Part shown: positions 9,304-18,776 of the stretch, piece by piece
How the letters are laid out: each line of letters begins with the position of its first letter
Numbering within the stretch: position 1 is the first letter of the stretch
Source of the DNA: Candidatus Kuenenia stuttgartensis
GTDB taxonomy: Bacteria; Planctomycetota; Planctomycetia; Planctomycetales; Planctomycetaceae
Direction of reading: 5' to 3'
DNA length: 45,933 nucleotides
NCBI GenBank assembly: GCA_945904015.1
Contig: CAMDPK010000045.1
Location: forward strand, 1-45,933
Notes under the pieces: model-generated
The model's input: the letters and a program-made list of their open reading frames with translations, nothing else
Databases searched by the model: none
What the model was told of the DNA's origin: nothing
Program-made: the position numbers and the translations under genes

Positions 9304-10713
9304 TCAAATCAATTCGCGAATCGGCTGCCCTTCATCCAGCAGGTGCTGCGGGCGGCCTTGGGGGTCGGTCAACGCGGTGCGATGCGGGTCGATGCCGAGG
9401 TTGTGATAGATCGTGGCAAAGACTTCTTTGTAGTGGACCGGCCGAGCAATCGCCGTGCTGGCGGTGCGGTCGGTTTCGCCGAGTGCGACTCCGCCGCGTA
9501 GTCCACCGCCGGCGAGGATCGCAGGGCCGACTTGCGGCCAGTGATGCCGGCCGCCGCTTTTTGGATCGACGCGCGGGGTGCGGCCGAATTCGCCCCAGGT
9601 GACGATCGTCACGTCGTTCAATCGGCCACGTTCTTCGAGGTCAGTGATCAGCGTCGCCAAGCCATGATCGACGATCGGCAACGTGTGTCGCATCCGAGGG
9701 AAATTGTCGGAGTGCGTGTCGAAGTCGCTGATCGACAGGCTGACGCAGCGGACTCCGGCGTCGATCAATCGCCGCGCCAGCAGAAACTTCAGCGTCGCCG
9801 GGGCCGCGTCCGACGTGAAGTTCGGTTGGCCCGACGTTGCTCGCAGTGTGTACTGGTCGAGCACTCGCGGGTCTTCCTTGCTGAAGTCGAGCGCGTCGGC
9901 GAAGCGGCCGGACGTGAGGATGCCGACCGCTTGCTGCGTGAAGCGATCCATCGCGGTCATCATGCCGGCGGCATCGACCTCGCGGCGGAACGAATCGAAC
10001 TGAGCCAGCAGCGTTGTCCGGTCGCTCAACCGATCCACGTCGATCGCGCCGTCCAGCTTCAAGCTGACCGAGTGATTCGTTCCCAGCCGAGCCAGTTCGT
10101 TCTTCATGCCCGGTTCGAGTTCTCGCGCGAACATCTGCGAGATATCCGGCCGAAACGGTTGATACGCCGGGCCAAGAAATCCCGGCCGAGCACTGTTCCG
10201 CACCAACGCTCGGCCTTGCATCAGATCGACGAACGACGGAGCCGCATCGCTGGTCGAGCCGCGCAGCTTCGAGATCACCGAACCCAACGCCGGCCGGCCG
10301 CCGAGCGATTGCAATTCCTTCGCGACGAATCCCGACTGACATTGAAACGCATCGTGAGCACCCGCCGATCCGACCAGCGACCGCACGAACGCGACTCGAT
10401 CCGCGATGCTCGCCAGCTTCGGCATCAACTCGCAGATTTGAATACCGGGCACCGCCGTCGCGATCGGATCGAACTCGCCGCGAATCTCGACCGGAGCCTG
10501 CGGCTTCATATCAATCATGTCGAGCTGCGGCGGCCCGCCGTCGAGATGCACGAACACAACCGCCTTCGACGCCCCCCGCGCTCCCGCCGCCTCTTCCGCC
10601 CGCAACCACTGCGCGAGCGACGCCACCGCTCCACCAAAAGCCCCGGCTCGCAAAAACCCGCGCCGGTTCACCCCGCCGTCCGAAGCAATTTTCGTTCGCG
10701 AATCGAATCCCAT
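9304..10713 (-). CDS. DUF1501 exported protein
   Basis: Second DUF1501 protein, about 469 residues from the ATG at 10713 (a further in-frame ATG is at 10737). It has a Tat-like signal (VNRRGFLRAGAFGGAVASLA), then the family blocks VVFVHLDGGPPQLDMIDMKP, AFVRSLVGSAGAHDAF, DFDTHSDNFPRM and TWGEFGRTPRVD. It shares the GEFGRTPR and AGGGLRGG motifs with the other two family members in the window but clearly differs in sequence, so they are not recent duplicates. No DUF1549/1553 partner is adjacent. The role is unknown; export to the periplasm is likely. Confidence 0.93.
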   Translation of the reverse strand: MGFDSRTKIASDGGVNRRGFLRAGAFGGAVASLAQWLRAEEAAGARGASKAVVFVHLDGGPPQLDMIDMKPQAPVEIRGEFDPIATAVPGIQICELMPKLASIADRVAFVRSLVGSAGAHDAFQCQSGFVAKELQSLGGRPALGSVISKLRGSTSDAAPSFVDLMQGRALVRNSARPGFLGPAYQPFRPDISQMFARELEPGMKNELARLGTNHSVSLKLDGAIDVDRLSDRTTLLAQFDSFRREVDAAGMMTAMDRFTQQAVGILTSGRFADALDFSKEDPRVLDQYTLRATSGQPNFTSDAAPATLKFLLARRLIDAGVRCVSLSISDFDTHSDNFPRMRHTLPIVDHGLATLITDLEERGRLNDVTIVTWGEFGRTPRVDPKSGGRHHWPQVGPAILAGGGLRGGVALGETDRTASTAIARPVHYKEVFATIYHNLGIDPHRTALTDPQGRPQHLLDEGQPIRELI

Positions 10714-10887
10714 GAGCGCCTCCGCACAGATCAACATCGGCTGAAACGAGGCAGACTCTACCGTCGAACACTTGGTTAGTCACTCAGGAATGCGTCTACC
10801 GATCTGCCGAACGAAGAAGATCATCTTCTGGAGTCACCTTTGCCTCGGTTGTTAGATCATCAGGTGACTTGTTGTGGATCCAAAAGC

Positions 10888-11895
10888 TCACTTCAGCCCG
10901 ATTTGAATATCGTAATCCGCAAGCGGTATTCCTCCCGAACTCACTGCAATCGTCCAAACGCCAGCTTCGCTAGCTTCGAACGATACGAGTCGCTTTGCGG
11001 TATATCGGGCGATCAAGCCAGTGTCGTTCGGTACTGAGACATCAAATACATCGGATGCCACTTTTCTGCCCTTCGGATCAATTACGTCAATGTCGCATCG
11101 TAGCAGAGTGTTTTCGGCAATGGACCCAAGTTCTACAACGCATACGACGTTGATCGAAACCGGACAAGGAATGGACGTGAGCGGCAAATTGGTCCATCCA
11201 GCGCCGAGCACATGAAACGTCCCATGGTCAAAATGAAACGAGTTCGCTGTGAAGATGCTGGAGATACGAAGACCGTTCACAAGATCATCTGATGCAGCGG
11301 GCCGACCAACAAAGTTCAGTGCCCCTCCACCACCACCGGGTAATTGACCATCCAAATTGAGTTTCGCTTCTGCTGGCACCTGAGTGCTGCCAACGATCGT
11401 AATAACGCCACCGCCACCCCCTCCACCGTTCATGCCGCCTCCGCCACCGGCGTTTAACACAGCTTGTCTAAAATCCATGTGAGTGACGTATTGACCTACA
11501 TACGCACTGGCGCTTCTTAGCTCGTTTAACTGAGTTCTTGTTAGCGGAGCCAAGGTTGGGCCAGCTTCTTCGGTCTGCTTTTCGTGTGCTGCCTTGATTT
11601 CGAACAAACGCTCGTCCGTATATTCAGCAAGGTTCTCCGGCGCGTCGATGATCTTGTGGTGAACGCTGCACATGAGAATGAGGTTCTCAAACGCATGACG
11701 CTCCTCTGGCGTCTGGCCTGCCTTGTACCGCGGCCCCTTCTTATTCTGCGCATGAATGTGGCAGATCTCACCCAAAATCGTGTTGGTCTTTGGATCAAGA
11801 ATGGGTGTCGAACAGTCGGGAAACGCACACTGGTTCATCGAAAGGGCGAATAGCCTTCGAATGGTCGAGTCTCTTGGTGCCGATAACTCTGCCAT
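10888..11895 (-). CDS. HNH-motif protein with glycine-rich linker and C-terminal beta domain
   Basis: About 335 residues in three parts. Residues about 1-115 form an HNH-type module: CAFPDC, then GEICHIHAQ, then NLILMCSVHHKIID, giving the CxxC/HxH/CxxHH zinc and metal-site pattern. Residues about 145-205 are glycine-rich (GGGGGMNGGGGGGG and PGGGGG). The last 110 residues look like a beta sandwich (VVCVVELGSIAEN through GIPLADYDIQIGLK), similar to sensor-like DUF domains (DUF6941-type) seen with phage-defence genes. A GTG at 11898 directly precedes the ATG; AAGGA upstream suits both. It lies next to a toxin-antitoxin pair. A nuclease or defence role is inference. Confidence 0.8.
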   Translation of the reverse strand: MAELSAPRDSTIRRLFALSMNQCAFPDCSTPILDPKTNTILGEICHIHAQNKKGPRYKAGQTPEERHAFENLILMCSVHHKIIDAPENLAEYTDERLFEIKAAHEKQTEEAGPTLAPLTRTQLNELRSASAYVGQYVTHMDFRQAVLNAGGGGGMNGGGGGGGVITIVGSTQVPAEAKLNLDGQLPGGGGGALNFVGRPAASDDLVNGLRISSIFTANSFHFDHGTFHVLGAGWTNLPLTSIPCPVSINVVCVVELGSIAENTLLRCDIDVIDPKGRKVASDVFDVSVPNDTGLIARYTAKRLVSFEASEAGVWTIAVSSGGIPLADYDIQIGLK

Positions 11896-11952
11896 CACAA
11901 GTCATCCTTACAAAAATGTCCTTCGCGGTTGGGAGCGTGCCACCCATAGTCA

Positions 11953-12060
11953 GACCTGCCACATGATTTGCTCGAAGTCGGGAGGCGGGACGGTCAATTC
12001 GAGGGGCGTTTCTCGCGGGGCGCGGTCGGAGCTTTGGCCGTGCGAGAACACCTCAACAAC
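11953..12060 (-). pseudogene. Duplicated 3' end of the GH57 gene
   Basis: This stretch repeats 12639-12745, the 3' end of the GH57 gene, in the same orientation with about four differences in roughly 104 bases. It still encodes the GH57 C-terminus ([16 protein letters not shown], then [13 protein letters not shown]) up to a stop codon, joined to unrelated upstream residues. The two copies flank the toxin-antitoxin pair, so it is a remnant of an insertion or segmental duplication and not a functional gene. Confidence 0.85.
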
Positions 12061-12103
12061 TGGAGTGACCTTCGGGGCAGGCGTTGGTCGTCGGTGGCAA
12101 GGT

Positions 12104-12412
12104 TCAGCTTTCATCGTCTTCCAATTCGTCAACTCGCAACAGCCGAGCGCCGTGATGAATTGCGACGATCACGACTTGGCTGGCGCTGCTGCGGAAGATG
12201 ATTCGATACGGGCCTTGGAAGACTTCGCGGTAGGTCAGCGTTTCGTCTTCGGGGACGAAGCTGCCGGAATCGGGGAAGTCGGCGAGTGATTCGATCCGAG
12301 TCAGAACCTTCTGGCCGAATCGCCTGGCGGTGGCGGGTTCGCTGCGAGCGATGTAATCGAGCAGATTCTCGAAGTCGGCGAAGGCTCGCGGTGCCCAAAT
12401 TATGTGAGCCAT
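12104..12412 (-). CDS. ParE/RelE-superfamily toxin
   Basis: 102-residue toxin of the ParE branch of the RelE/ParE superfamily. The N-terminus (IIWAPRAFADFENLLDYIA) and the core (YREVFQGPYRIIFR, VVIVAIHHGARLL) match the family. ParE toxins poison DNA gyrase, while RelE toxins cleave mRNA at the ribosome; the sequence fits ParE better, but this is not proven. The start overlaps the stop of the upstream small antitoxin gene by 13 nt, typical of a type II toxin-antitoxin operon. The pair sits between two copies of the GH57 3' end. Confidence 0.9.
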   Translation of the reverse strand: MAHIIWAPRAFADFENLLDYIARSEPATARRFGQKVLTRIESLADFPDSGSFVPEDETLTYREVFQGPYRIIFRSSASQVVIVAIHHGARLLRVDELEDDES

Positions 12413-12579
12413 TTGGCAAGTCTCTGGCGAACTTCGTCGTGCGGAATCCCCTTGCCGGCCGCAATTTCTTTCTCGGCTTCGTCAATCTTTTGCAGCAGAT
12501 AAAGCCGCTCTGTGAGTGCGTCCACATCCACTTCTTCGGGCAGCTCTTGGACGACCGCTAAAACTTTTTCTTTCTGCAT
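12400..12579 (-). CDS. Type II antitoxin partner of the ParE-like toxin
   Basis: 59 residues from the ATG at 12579, mostly helical and charged (EEVDVDALTERLYLLQKI, ending GIPHDEVRQRLAKWL). Size, charge and the 13-nt overlap with the downstream toxin identify it as the antitoxin. No DNA-binding ribbon-helix-helix motif is obvious, so it resembles the short antitoxins found with many planctomycete and cyanobacterial ParE toxins. An earlier ATG at 12660 would run into the GH57 gene end and is less likely. Confidence 0.8.
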   Translation of the reverse strand: MQKEKVLAVVQELPEEVDVDALTERLYLLQKIDEAEKEIAAGKGIPHDEVRQRLAKWLT

Positions 12580-12634
12580 CGGTATACCTCTGCGAAGATT
12601 GTGGCCGTCGATTGGCAACTCGGCAAGAAGCACT

Positions 12635-14950
12635 TCATACCTGCCACATGATTTGCTCAAAGTCGGGAGGCGGGACGGTCAGTTCGAGGGTCGTTTCTCG
12701 CGGGGCGCGGTCGGAGCTTTGGCCGTGCGAGAACACCTCGACAAAGAACTTGAGCACGCTGCCAGGTTCCACGCCCAACGCGGTCAACGTCACGCCGAGT
12801 TCGAAGATTTGTCCGAGCGCGGCTTCGCCAGCAGTAAGTAGTCGGGGCACTCCGTGACCCGAAGTCCGGTCATGGAATGACCGGACTACTTGATCGGCGT
12901 CGAGCGTGACCGTCAGCGACTCGTCGGAAAGACCGACGACGGTCAGCTCCAGCCCCTCCGGTTCGACGAAGCGGATGCGGAGTTCATCAATCTCGGCGCG
13001 CTGAAAGTCCTCGCGAGCGCGGCCGGCCGTGTCCACTCGCAGCAGCAAGCGAGAACGGTCGAAGCCCAAATGAATGCGACGGATCACGCCATCGGTCACT
13101 TGAGCCATCGTGCCACGCTCGCTGCCGGATTCGTACACGCCGGCGCTGATCCATTCAAAGAAGGTCGCTCGGCCATCGACCTTCACGGGCAAGAAACAGC
13201 TCGGCAACGTGTGCAGGCGGCGATGACCGTTGCGTTTGATCGGTTCGTTGAGGTTCGCGGGAGCCGGCTCACCCAACAGCGAGTAAATGTTTTGCAGATG
13301 CGTGCGGAAGAGGCGGTCGAAGAGTTTGTCCTGAGCAGATCCGAACTCTGGACCGTACCACCAAAACCAATCGCTGCCTTCGGCGATGAAAAGTTCCTGC
13401 CACGCTTGAGCCAGCTTGTCTCGTGGGGCAGGTTTCCAACCTGCCCGGTCGTTTGACGCGAATTCGTCTACGGAAGTCGAGGCAGTTTCTTGGCCGGGCA
13501 GGTTGGAAACCTGCCCCACGGTGGCTGCCTTCAATCGCTCGCGGGCGTCGTGCAACAAGTCCCAGGCGGTGCGGTCTTCGTGGTGGCCGATCCAGATTGC
13601 GAAGTTGTGCGAGATCCAACTGCCGGCGAAGAGCCGGTCGATGCGGTCGGTCGCGGGATGTTCGCGGAGATGCTCGCCGATACAAACGGGATTGATCGCA
13701 CCGCGCCGCGCGGCTTCGTGATACAGCGTGCGGAGGAACGTGACACCGCCGTCGTGGTAGTACTCCCAGCAGTTTTCGCCATCCAGAATGATCGGGACAA
13801 GCGTTGGTCGGCCGCCATTGGCATGTTGTGTGGCTCGGCCGATTTCTTCGACGCGGCCGAGCAGGTCCATCGCTGCCATGACGTAATCGGCTCGTTGATA
13901 TTGAAAGCCGATCAGATCGGAGAGGCCGTGATCGCGGAAGATCATTTGCAGTTGCTTGTCGCCATCGGCCGCTTGCCACGGGCGATACAACAACTCCGGA
14001 TGACGCAAATGCCCGTGCGGATCGCGGCTGACTCGGCCACCGGTCGAGGCCATCAGGATTTCCTCGTCGGTCGCGATCCATTCGATGCCGACGTCCGCGA
14101 TCGCTCCGATGATCTCCTGCGCGACCGAGCCTTCTGACGGCCACATCCCGCGCGGCTTCTCGCCAAAGAGTTCTTCGTGAAACGCGACGGCTCGACGCAT
14201 TTGTTCGATTGCGTCGTCGCGGTAACTGTCGAGATGCTTGGGCAACTCACAGCCGGGCATCGCTTGCCGAGCCAATCGCTTGTCCCACAGCAGCGGCAGA
14301 ATCGGATGATAAAACGGCGTCGTGGTCAGTTCGACTTGTCCGCCCTCAGCGAGCTGCCGATGCAGAGGGATGATCTGCCGCAGCACGTCCAGTTGCTTGT
14401 CGAGCAACCACGCTTTGTCGGATTCAGAATACGACTGCCCTTTGTGCTTGAAGTCCCGCAGTTCGGGATCGATCTCGAACAGGATCGGGTGCATCCAGGC
14501 GAGATTGCTCCAGACTTGCAGGTCGCGCAGATCGCGTGTGCTGAATCGCGACAAAGCCGATTCGGCCGAGTCGGTTCCGACGCGCCGTTTCAGGAACAAC
14601 TCGTGATACCTCGGCGACGGGCGAATCATGCTGTCGCCGTTGGCCATGAAGAAATGGTCGAGCAAATACAGTGCGTCCGCCTTCGACAGCCCATCGGCCG
14701 GCATCCGCGAGACGTCCAAGTGCCGATCGCTGCCGCTGCCGTCTGTGTACTTCAGCAACTGCACAAGCAAGCTGGGGACGAGATTGATCGTGCAGCGAAA
14801 CTCCGGCACTTCCTGAATGTGCCGAGCCATGCCCCAATAATCTTTGGTCCCATGCAACCGCACCCACGGGAACTCATTCTCGCCCGTGAGGTCGTTGGGG
14901 TAGTACGGCTGATGCTGATGCCAAAAGAACGCCAACGAAACCGGCTGCAT
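12635..14950 (-). CDS. GH57-family glycoside hydrolase (alpha-amylase type) carrying two inserted palindromic elements
   Basis: Family 57 glycosidases act on alpha-glucans such as glycogen. The ATG at 14950 opens [17 protein letters not shown] with motif 1 (HQP). Then come [24 protein letters not shown] (the region of the catalytic nucleophile Glu), [26 protein letters not shown] and a C-terminal beta-rich domain. About 771 residues. Two stretches are not family sequence but palindromic repeats read in frame: VGQVSNLPG through AGWKPAPR (13423-13519) and [18 protein letters not shown] (12837-12890). Both keep the frame open and lie between the conserved blocks, so the enzyme may tolerate them as surface loops. 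The 3' end is duplicated at 11953. Confidence 0.92.
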   Translation of the reverse strand: MQPVSLAFFWHQHQPYYPNDLTGENEFPWVRLHGTKDYWGMARHIQEVPEFRCTINLVPSLLVQLLKYTDGSGSDRHLDVSRMPADGLSKADALYLLDHFFMANGDSMIRPSPRYHELFLKRRVGTDSAESALSRFSTRDLRDLQVWSNLAWMHPILFEIDPELRDFKHKGQSYSESDKAWLLDKQLDVLRQIIPLHRQLAEGGQVELTTTPFYHPILPLLWDKRLARQAMPGCELPKHLDSYRDDAIEQMRRAVAFHEELFGEKPRGMWPSEGSVAQEIIGAIADVGIEWIATDEEILMASTGGRVSRDPHGHLRHPELLYRPWQAADGDKQLQMIFRDHGLSDLIGFQYQRADYVMAAMDLLGRVEEIGRATQHANGGRPTLVPIILDGENCWEYYHDGGVTFLRTLYHEAARRGAINPVCIGEHLREHPATDRIDRLFAGSWISHNFAIWIGHHEDRTAWDLLHDARERLKAATVGQVSNLPGQETASTSVDEFASNDRAGWKPAPRDKLAQAWQELFIAEGSDWFWWYGPEFGSAQDKLFDRLFRTHLQNIYSLLGEPAPANLNEPIKRNGHRRLHTLPSCFLPVKVDGRATFFEWISAGVYESGSERGTMAQVTDGVIRRIHLGFDRSRLLLRVDTAGRAREDFQRAEIDELRIRFVEPEGLELTVVGLSDESLTVTLDADQVVRSFHDRTSGHGVPRLLTAGEAALGQIFELGVTLTALGVEPGSVLKFFVEVFSHGQSSDRAPRETTLELTVPPPDFEQIMWQV
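12837..12890. repeat. Palindromic element inside the GH57 coding region (copy 2)
   Basis: AGTAGTC at 12837 pairs with GACTACT ending at 12890. The right half (GTCCGGTCATGGAATGACCGGAC) is itself a perfect palindromic stem; the left half is a diverged version with compensating changes. It is read in frame as [18 protein letters not shown]. Confidence 0.75.
13423..13519. repeat. Palindromic element inside the GH57 coding region (copy 1)
   Basis: Perfect 26-nt arms, GTGGGGCAGGTTTCCAACCT onward at 13423-13448 and their reverse complement at 13494-13519, around a 45-nt loop. Each arm contains its own short palindrome (GGCAGGTTTCCAACCTGCC). It is translated in frame as about 32 residues of the GH57 protein. 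Confidence 0.92.
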
Positions 14951-14996
14951 GAATGCTCCGTCTGCAATGATTGTGGTGCGGGCGGCGGATTCTAGC

Positions 14997-16415
14997 TCAT
15001 GCCAGCAACTTCTCCACGACACGCCCGGCGACATCGGTCAGGCGGAAATCGCGGCCTTGATAGCGGAAGGTCAACCGCTCGTGCTTGAGGCCGAGCAAAT
15101 GCAGCAGGGTGGCGTGCAGGTCGTTGACGTGGACGGGGTCTTCGAGCACGCGCGCCCCCAGATCGTCGGTCTTGCCGACGGTGATTCCGGGACGAACACC
15201 GCCGCCAGCCAGCCAAACGGTGTACGCGTCCTTCTGATGATCACGGCCGGGATTGCCCGCTTGATCGTTTTCGTCCGAGCCTTGCAACATCGGCGTGCGG
15301 CCGAACTCGGCTCCCCAGACGATCAGCGTTTCGTCGAGCAATCCGCGCTGCTTGAGATCGCGAATCAGCGCCGCGATCGGCTGATCGACTTGCCGACACT
15401 TGTTCGGCAGAGCTTCAAAGACATTGCCGTGATGGTCCCAGCCTTCATCCATCAGTTGCACGAATCGCACGCCCCTCTCGACGAGACGTCGAGCCAGCAG
15501 GCAGTTGTTGGCGAACGATGCTTTGCCGGGCGTGGCTCCGTACATTTCCAAAGTCGTCTTGGTCTCGCCCGACAGCTCCATCAGTTCGGGCACGGAGGTC
15601 TGCATCCGAAACGCGAGTTCGTACTGCGCGATGCGAGTCGCGATTTCCGGATCGCCGACCTCGGCCAGTTGCCGCTGATTGAGCGACTGAACCGCGTCGA
15701 TGATGCGTCGTCGGCCGGTCGAGTCGATGCCATCCGGGTTCGAGAGAAACAGCACCGGCTCGCCTTGCGTGCGGAACTCGACGCCTTGATGCACACTCGG
15801 CAAAAAACCGTTGCCCCACAGGGCGTTGCCGGCTCCGGCGAGTGCTCCGGTCATCATCACGACGAAGGTCGGCAGGTTCTCGTTTGCGCTCCCCAAGCCG
15901 TAGCTGACCCACGAACCGAAGCTCGGCCGGCCGAAGCGGCCGAAGCCCGAATGAAAGAACAACTGCGCCGGACCGTGATTGATCAGATCCGTGTGCAGCG
16001 ACTTCACGACGGCGATCTCGTCCGCGACTCTGCTCAAGTTCGGCAGCAATTCGGACAGTTCGAGGCCACTGCCGCCGTGCTTTGCAAATCGGAACTTCGT
16101 CCCCAACAACGAGGGATGCCCTCGCAGAAACGCAAACCGCTGACCTTCGAGCAGATGTTTCGGACATGGCTGCCGGTCGTGCTTCTGGAGTTCCGGCTTG
16201 AAGTCGAACAGATCCAACTGCGATGGGGCACCGACCATGTGCAGAAAGATGACATGCTTCGCTCGCGCGACGAGATGCGGCAACGAGTTACCCGCCGAAT
16301 CAGCCGCGCTGACATCGCGGCTCAGCAAACTCGACAGCGCCACGCCACCGAGGCCGATGCTCGACCGGCCCAGCAGGACGCGGCGTGTCATGGAAGTGAG
16401 ATTCGGATTCCGCAT
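14997..16415 (-). CDS. DUF1501 exported protein
   Basis: Third DUF1501 member, 472 residues from the ATG at 16415 (MTRR at 16391 is the other candidate). A Tat-like leader ([20 protein letters not shown]) precedes [20 protein letters not shown], the [17 protein letters not shown] block, [10 protein letters not shown], the [10 protein letters not shown] block and an HLLGL C-terminal segment. The C-terminus [14 protein letters not shown] is usual for the subgroup that normally pairs with a DUF1553/PSCyt1 cytochrome protein; none is adjacent. The gene starts back to back with the CitG-like gene. Confidence 0.93.
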   Translation of the reverse strand: MRNPNLTSMTRRVLLGRSSIGLGGVALSSLLSRDVSAADSAGNSLPHLVARAKHVIFLHMVGAPSQLDLFDFKPELQKHDRQPCPKHLLEGQRFAFLRGHPSLLGTKFRFAKHGGSGLELSELLPNLSRVADEIAVVKSLHTDLINHGPAQLFFHSGFGRFGRPSFGSWVSYGLGSANENLPTFVVMMTGALAGAGNALWGNGFLPSVHQGVEFRTQGEPVLFLSNPDGIDSTGRRRIIDAVQSLNQRQLAEVGDPEIATRIAQYELAFRMQTSVPELMELSGETKTTLEMYGATPGKASFANNCLLARRLVERGVRFVQLMDEGWDHHGNVFEALPNKCRQVDQPIAALIRDLKQRGLLDETLIVWGAEFGRTPMLQGSDENDQAGNPGRDHQKDAYTVWLAGGGVRPGITVGKTDDLGARVLEDPVHVNDLHATLLHLLGLKHERLTFRYQGRDFRLTDVAGRVVEKLLA

Positions 16416-16507
16416 ACGATGCCCCGCAATCCCGAAGCGTGAGACCAACCAACGGCAGCAGCGTAGCACTCGTCGGTCTCGCGCGGGAGCGACCAAGAAA
16501 ACACAGC

Positions 16508-17392
16508 ATGAGCACGACATCTGCGGACGACAGGAGTTGTACTTGGTTGGCCGAAGCGATTCGTCGTGCATGTGTGCTTGAAGCCTCGGCCGCGAAGCCG
16601 GGCAACGTGCATCCGCGAGCGTCCTTTCCTGATCTGACGTTTGATGACTTCGTCCGTTCGGCCGAGGCCGCCTCGCCGGCATTTGGTCGCGCCGCAGAGT
16701 TGGGAGTCGGCCGAGCGGTCTTCCAGGCGATCGAGGCGACTCGCGCCGTGGTTTCTTCGAACACAAATCTGGGGATCGTGTTGTTGATCGCGCCGCTGGC
16801 GGCGGTCCCGTTGGATCGATTGCTGCGGGAGGGGATCTACGATGTGCTGGGCCGTTTGACGCGAGACGATGCGGCTTGGGTCTATCGCGCGATTCGATTG
16901 GCTCAGCCGGGCGGTCTCGGCACGGCGAACGATCAAGACATTGCGAACGAGCCCACGGAAACGTTGCTGGAGGTGATGACTCTGGCGGCCGACCGTGACG
17001 GTGTCGCGGCGCAGTACGCGAATGGTTTCGCCTGGGTCTTGGACGAAGGTCTGCCGTTTTTGGCTTCGGTGGGCCAGGAATTCGGGCAACACTGGGAAGC
17101 AGCGATCATTGAACTGCACTTGCGACTGTTGGCCGAACATCCCGACACGCTGATCGCTCGCAAGTGTGGCGATTCGGTCGCGGCGGAAGCCTCGCGGCTT
17201 GCCCGTCGATGTTTGCAGGAACTGGTTGAGGTGCCGCTCGAATCGGAAGAGCGATCTCTCCGGATCGGCGAGTTCGACCAGTGGTTGCGAGCCGATGGTC
17301 ACCGCCGCAACCCAGGCACGACCGCCGACCTCGTTGCCGCGTGCCTCTTCGCCGCGATGCGAGAGCGGGCGATCGAAGTCGTCTCGCCTTGA
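16508..17392 (+). CDS. CitG/MdcB-like triphosphoribosyl-dephospho-CoA synthase family protein
   Basis: 294 residues with the family's ATP/dephospho-CoA motifs: [16 protein letters not shown] near the start, [29 protein letters not shown], and the C-terminal [14 protein letters not shown]. In citrate and malonate decarboxylase systems this enzyme makes the prosthetic-group precursor of the acyl carrier subunit. No citrate or malonate decarboxylase gene is near. In planctomycetes and methylotrophs, relatives sit with tetrahydromethanopterin/methanofuran C1 genes, so a similar cofactor role is possible; that is inference. ATG at 16508 chosen because upstream residues are not family-like. Confidence 0.88.
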   Translation: MSTTSADDRSCTWLAEAIRRACVLEASAAKPGNVHPRASFPDLTFDDFVRSAEAASPAFGRAAELGVGRAVFQAIEATRAVVSSNTNLGIVLLIAPLAAVPLDRLLREGIYDVLGRLTRDDAAWVYRAIRLAQPGGLGTANDQDIANEPTETLLEVMTLAADRDGVAAQYANGFAWVLDEGLPFLASVGQEFGQHWEAAIIELHLRLLAEHPDTLIARKCGDSVAAEASRLARRCLQELVEVPLESEERSLRIGEFDQWLRADGHRRNPGTTADLVAACLFAAMRERAIEVVSP

Positions 17393-17408
17393 GCGCATCG
17401 GCGACCGC

Positions 17409-18587
17409 TCAATGTTGGTTGACGCGCCGCAGCATGAACAGCCCGGCGATCGCGACCAGAATGTTGGCACTCCACATGGCCCAGACGGGATTGGCCGTTC
17501 CCGTGCTCGAAAGATTCTTGGCCAGCAAGACCAACGGGTAATAGCCCAGCAGAATCGGCAGAAAGCAAACGATGAAGTTGGTCAGAAACTGCCTTTTGGC
17601 CTGCAGCACGGCGTACGGACTGCCCACGAGAACGAAGAAAAAGCAACTGCACGCCATTGCGAATCGGAATTGCACTTCGGTCTTTTGGCCGTTGTAGGTT
17701 CTTCGATTGCTACGCATTCGTTTGTCGAGCTGGGTGAGCGAGCCGTTTTGGAGCACCTTGAAATTACCGGTGGCGAGCGCGAAAGCGGTTTCGATTTCGC
17801 GTCGGCATTTCAAGTCCTCTTGCTGAGCCTCCAGTGAATCGAGTTCGCTGCGCAGCTCACGGACATCGATATGGCGAGCTTTCGGAGCTTGGTTTCCAAT
17901 CTGCAACGGAAAGGCTTGTTCGAACTCATCGAGCTTACTTCGGCCTTGGCCCGGCACATCGAGCACCACGTGCGAGAACTTCACGATCACCTGCTGTTGC
18001 TCCAGGTCGAATCGGACAAGTTCCGCTTCTTGAGCTTGCGCAGTCAACCGTTGTTTTCCCTTGGGAGCGTATCGAAAGGTGGGTCGAATGAGCTTTCCGT
18101 CGGCACTGACGTCGCGGACCGAGATGACATAGCCGTCGATTGTGATTTGATTCTGATTCCTCAACATGTCGAGCACGATGTCCTTCATGCCCGCGGCGAC
18201 GATGCGCTGGATTTTCGATTCCGCCCAAGGGATGACTTGGTCGGTCAACAACAGCGAGCCGACACTCATCACCCCCCCCAGAAACAGCGACGGAGCCAAC
18301 AGCGACATGACGCTGATCCCCGCCGCTTTGGCGGCTGTGATTTCTTGATCTCCGGCCATCCGTCCGTAGACCACGCACACGCTCAGCAGCAGCGTCGCTG
18401 GAATCGTGTACGGCACGAGGCTGGGAATCAGATACGGCAACACTTGCAACACTTGCAGCGGCCCCAGCCCGCGCTCAGTAATCTGCTGAAACACGCCCAG
18501 GAAACCCAGCAGCACTGTCAACACGCTCAGCACAAACACGAACACGCGCAGCAACTCACCCAGAATGTAACGCTGTAACAACCGCAT
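17409..18587 (-). CDS. LptF/LptG-family lipopolysaccharide export permease
   Basis: 392 residues of the YjgP/YjgQ family: membrane subunit of the LptBFG ABC transporter that extracts LPS from the inner membrane. There are three N-terminal membrane segments (RVFVFVLSVLTVLLGFLGVF; a second about 55-75; MSLLAPSLFLGGVMSVGSLL), a periplasmic beta-jellyroll region with ITIDGYVISVRDVSADGKL, a Lys/Glu-rich linker, and three C-terminal segments. The ATG at 18587 gives the normal family start MRLLQRYILGELL. The frame is open much further upstream only because it is antisense to the aldehyde dehydrogenase. It is convergent with the CitG-like gene. LptF versus LptG cannot be decided. Confidence 0.9.
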   Translation of the reverse strand: MRLLQRYILGELLRVFVFVLSVLTVLLGFLGVFQQITERGLGPLQVLQVLPYLIPSLVPYTIPATLLLSVCVVYGRMAGDQEITAAKAAGISVMSLLAPSLFLGGVMSVGSLLLTDQVIPWAESKIQRIVAAGMKDIVLDMLRNQNQITIDGYVISVRDVSADGKLIRPTFRYAPKGKQRLTAQAQEAELVRFDLEQQQVIVKFSHVVLDVPGQGRSKLDEFEQAFPLQIGNQAPKARHIDVRELRSELDSLEAQQEDLKCRREIETAFALATGNFKVLQNGSLTQLDKRMRSNRRTYNGQKTEVQFRFAMACSCFFFVLVGSPYAVLQAKRQFLTNFIVCFLPILLGYYPLVLLAKNLSSTGTANPVWAMWSANILVAIAGLFMLRRVNQH

Positions 18588-18776
18588 CGAAGATTCCGGC
18601 CCTCCCGCGCGGCCGTATAGGTCAGGCCCGGCGACAGGGTCAAGGCGTGTTGGCGACATGCAGTCGCCGATCGTCTGCCGGGTTCGCGGTCTCCGCCGCC
18701 GCTGGAGCGTGCTCGCTCTTGTTGTTAGCCTTATCGTCGTCGAGTTTTCTCTCACTCTCGTCCCAGGAGACATGTC

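Larger units (their letters stand above)
11953..12745. repeat. 107-bp direct repeats flanking the toxin-antitoxin module
   Basis: Copies at 11953-12060 and 12639-12745 lie in direct orientation, about 96% alike. The 578 bases between them contain just the toxin-antitoxin pair. The right copy is the intact 3' end of the GH57 gene. Confidence 0.85.

Noticed and set aside
13423..13519. The palindromic arms as a two-unit CRISPR or as IS ends
   Set aside because: There are only two inverted copies, no spacer series, and no transposase between them.
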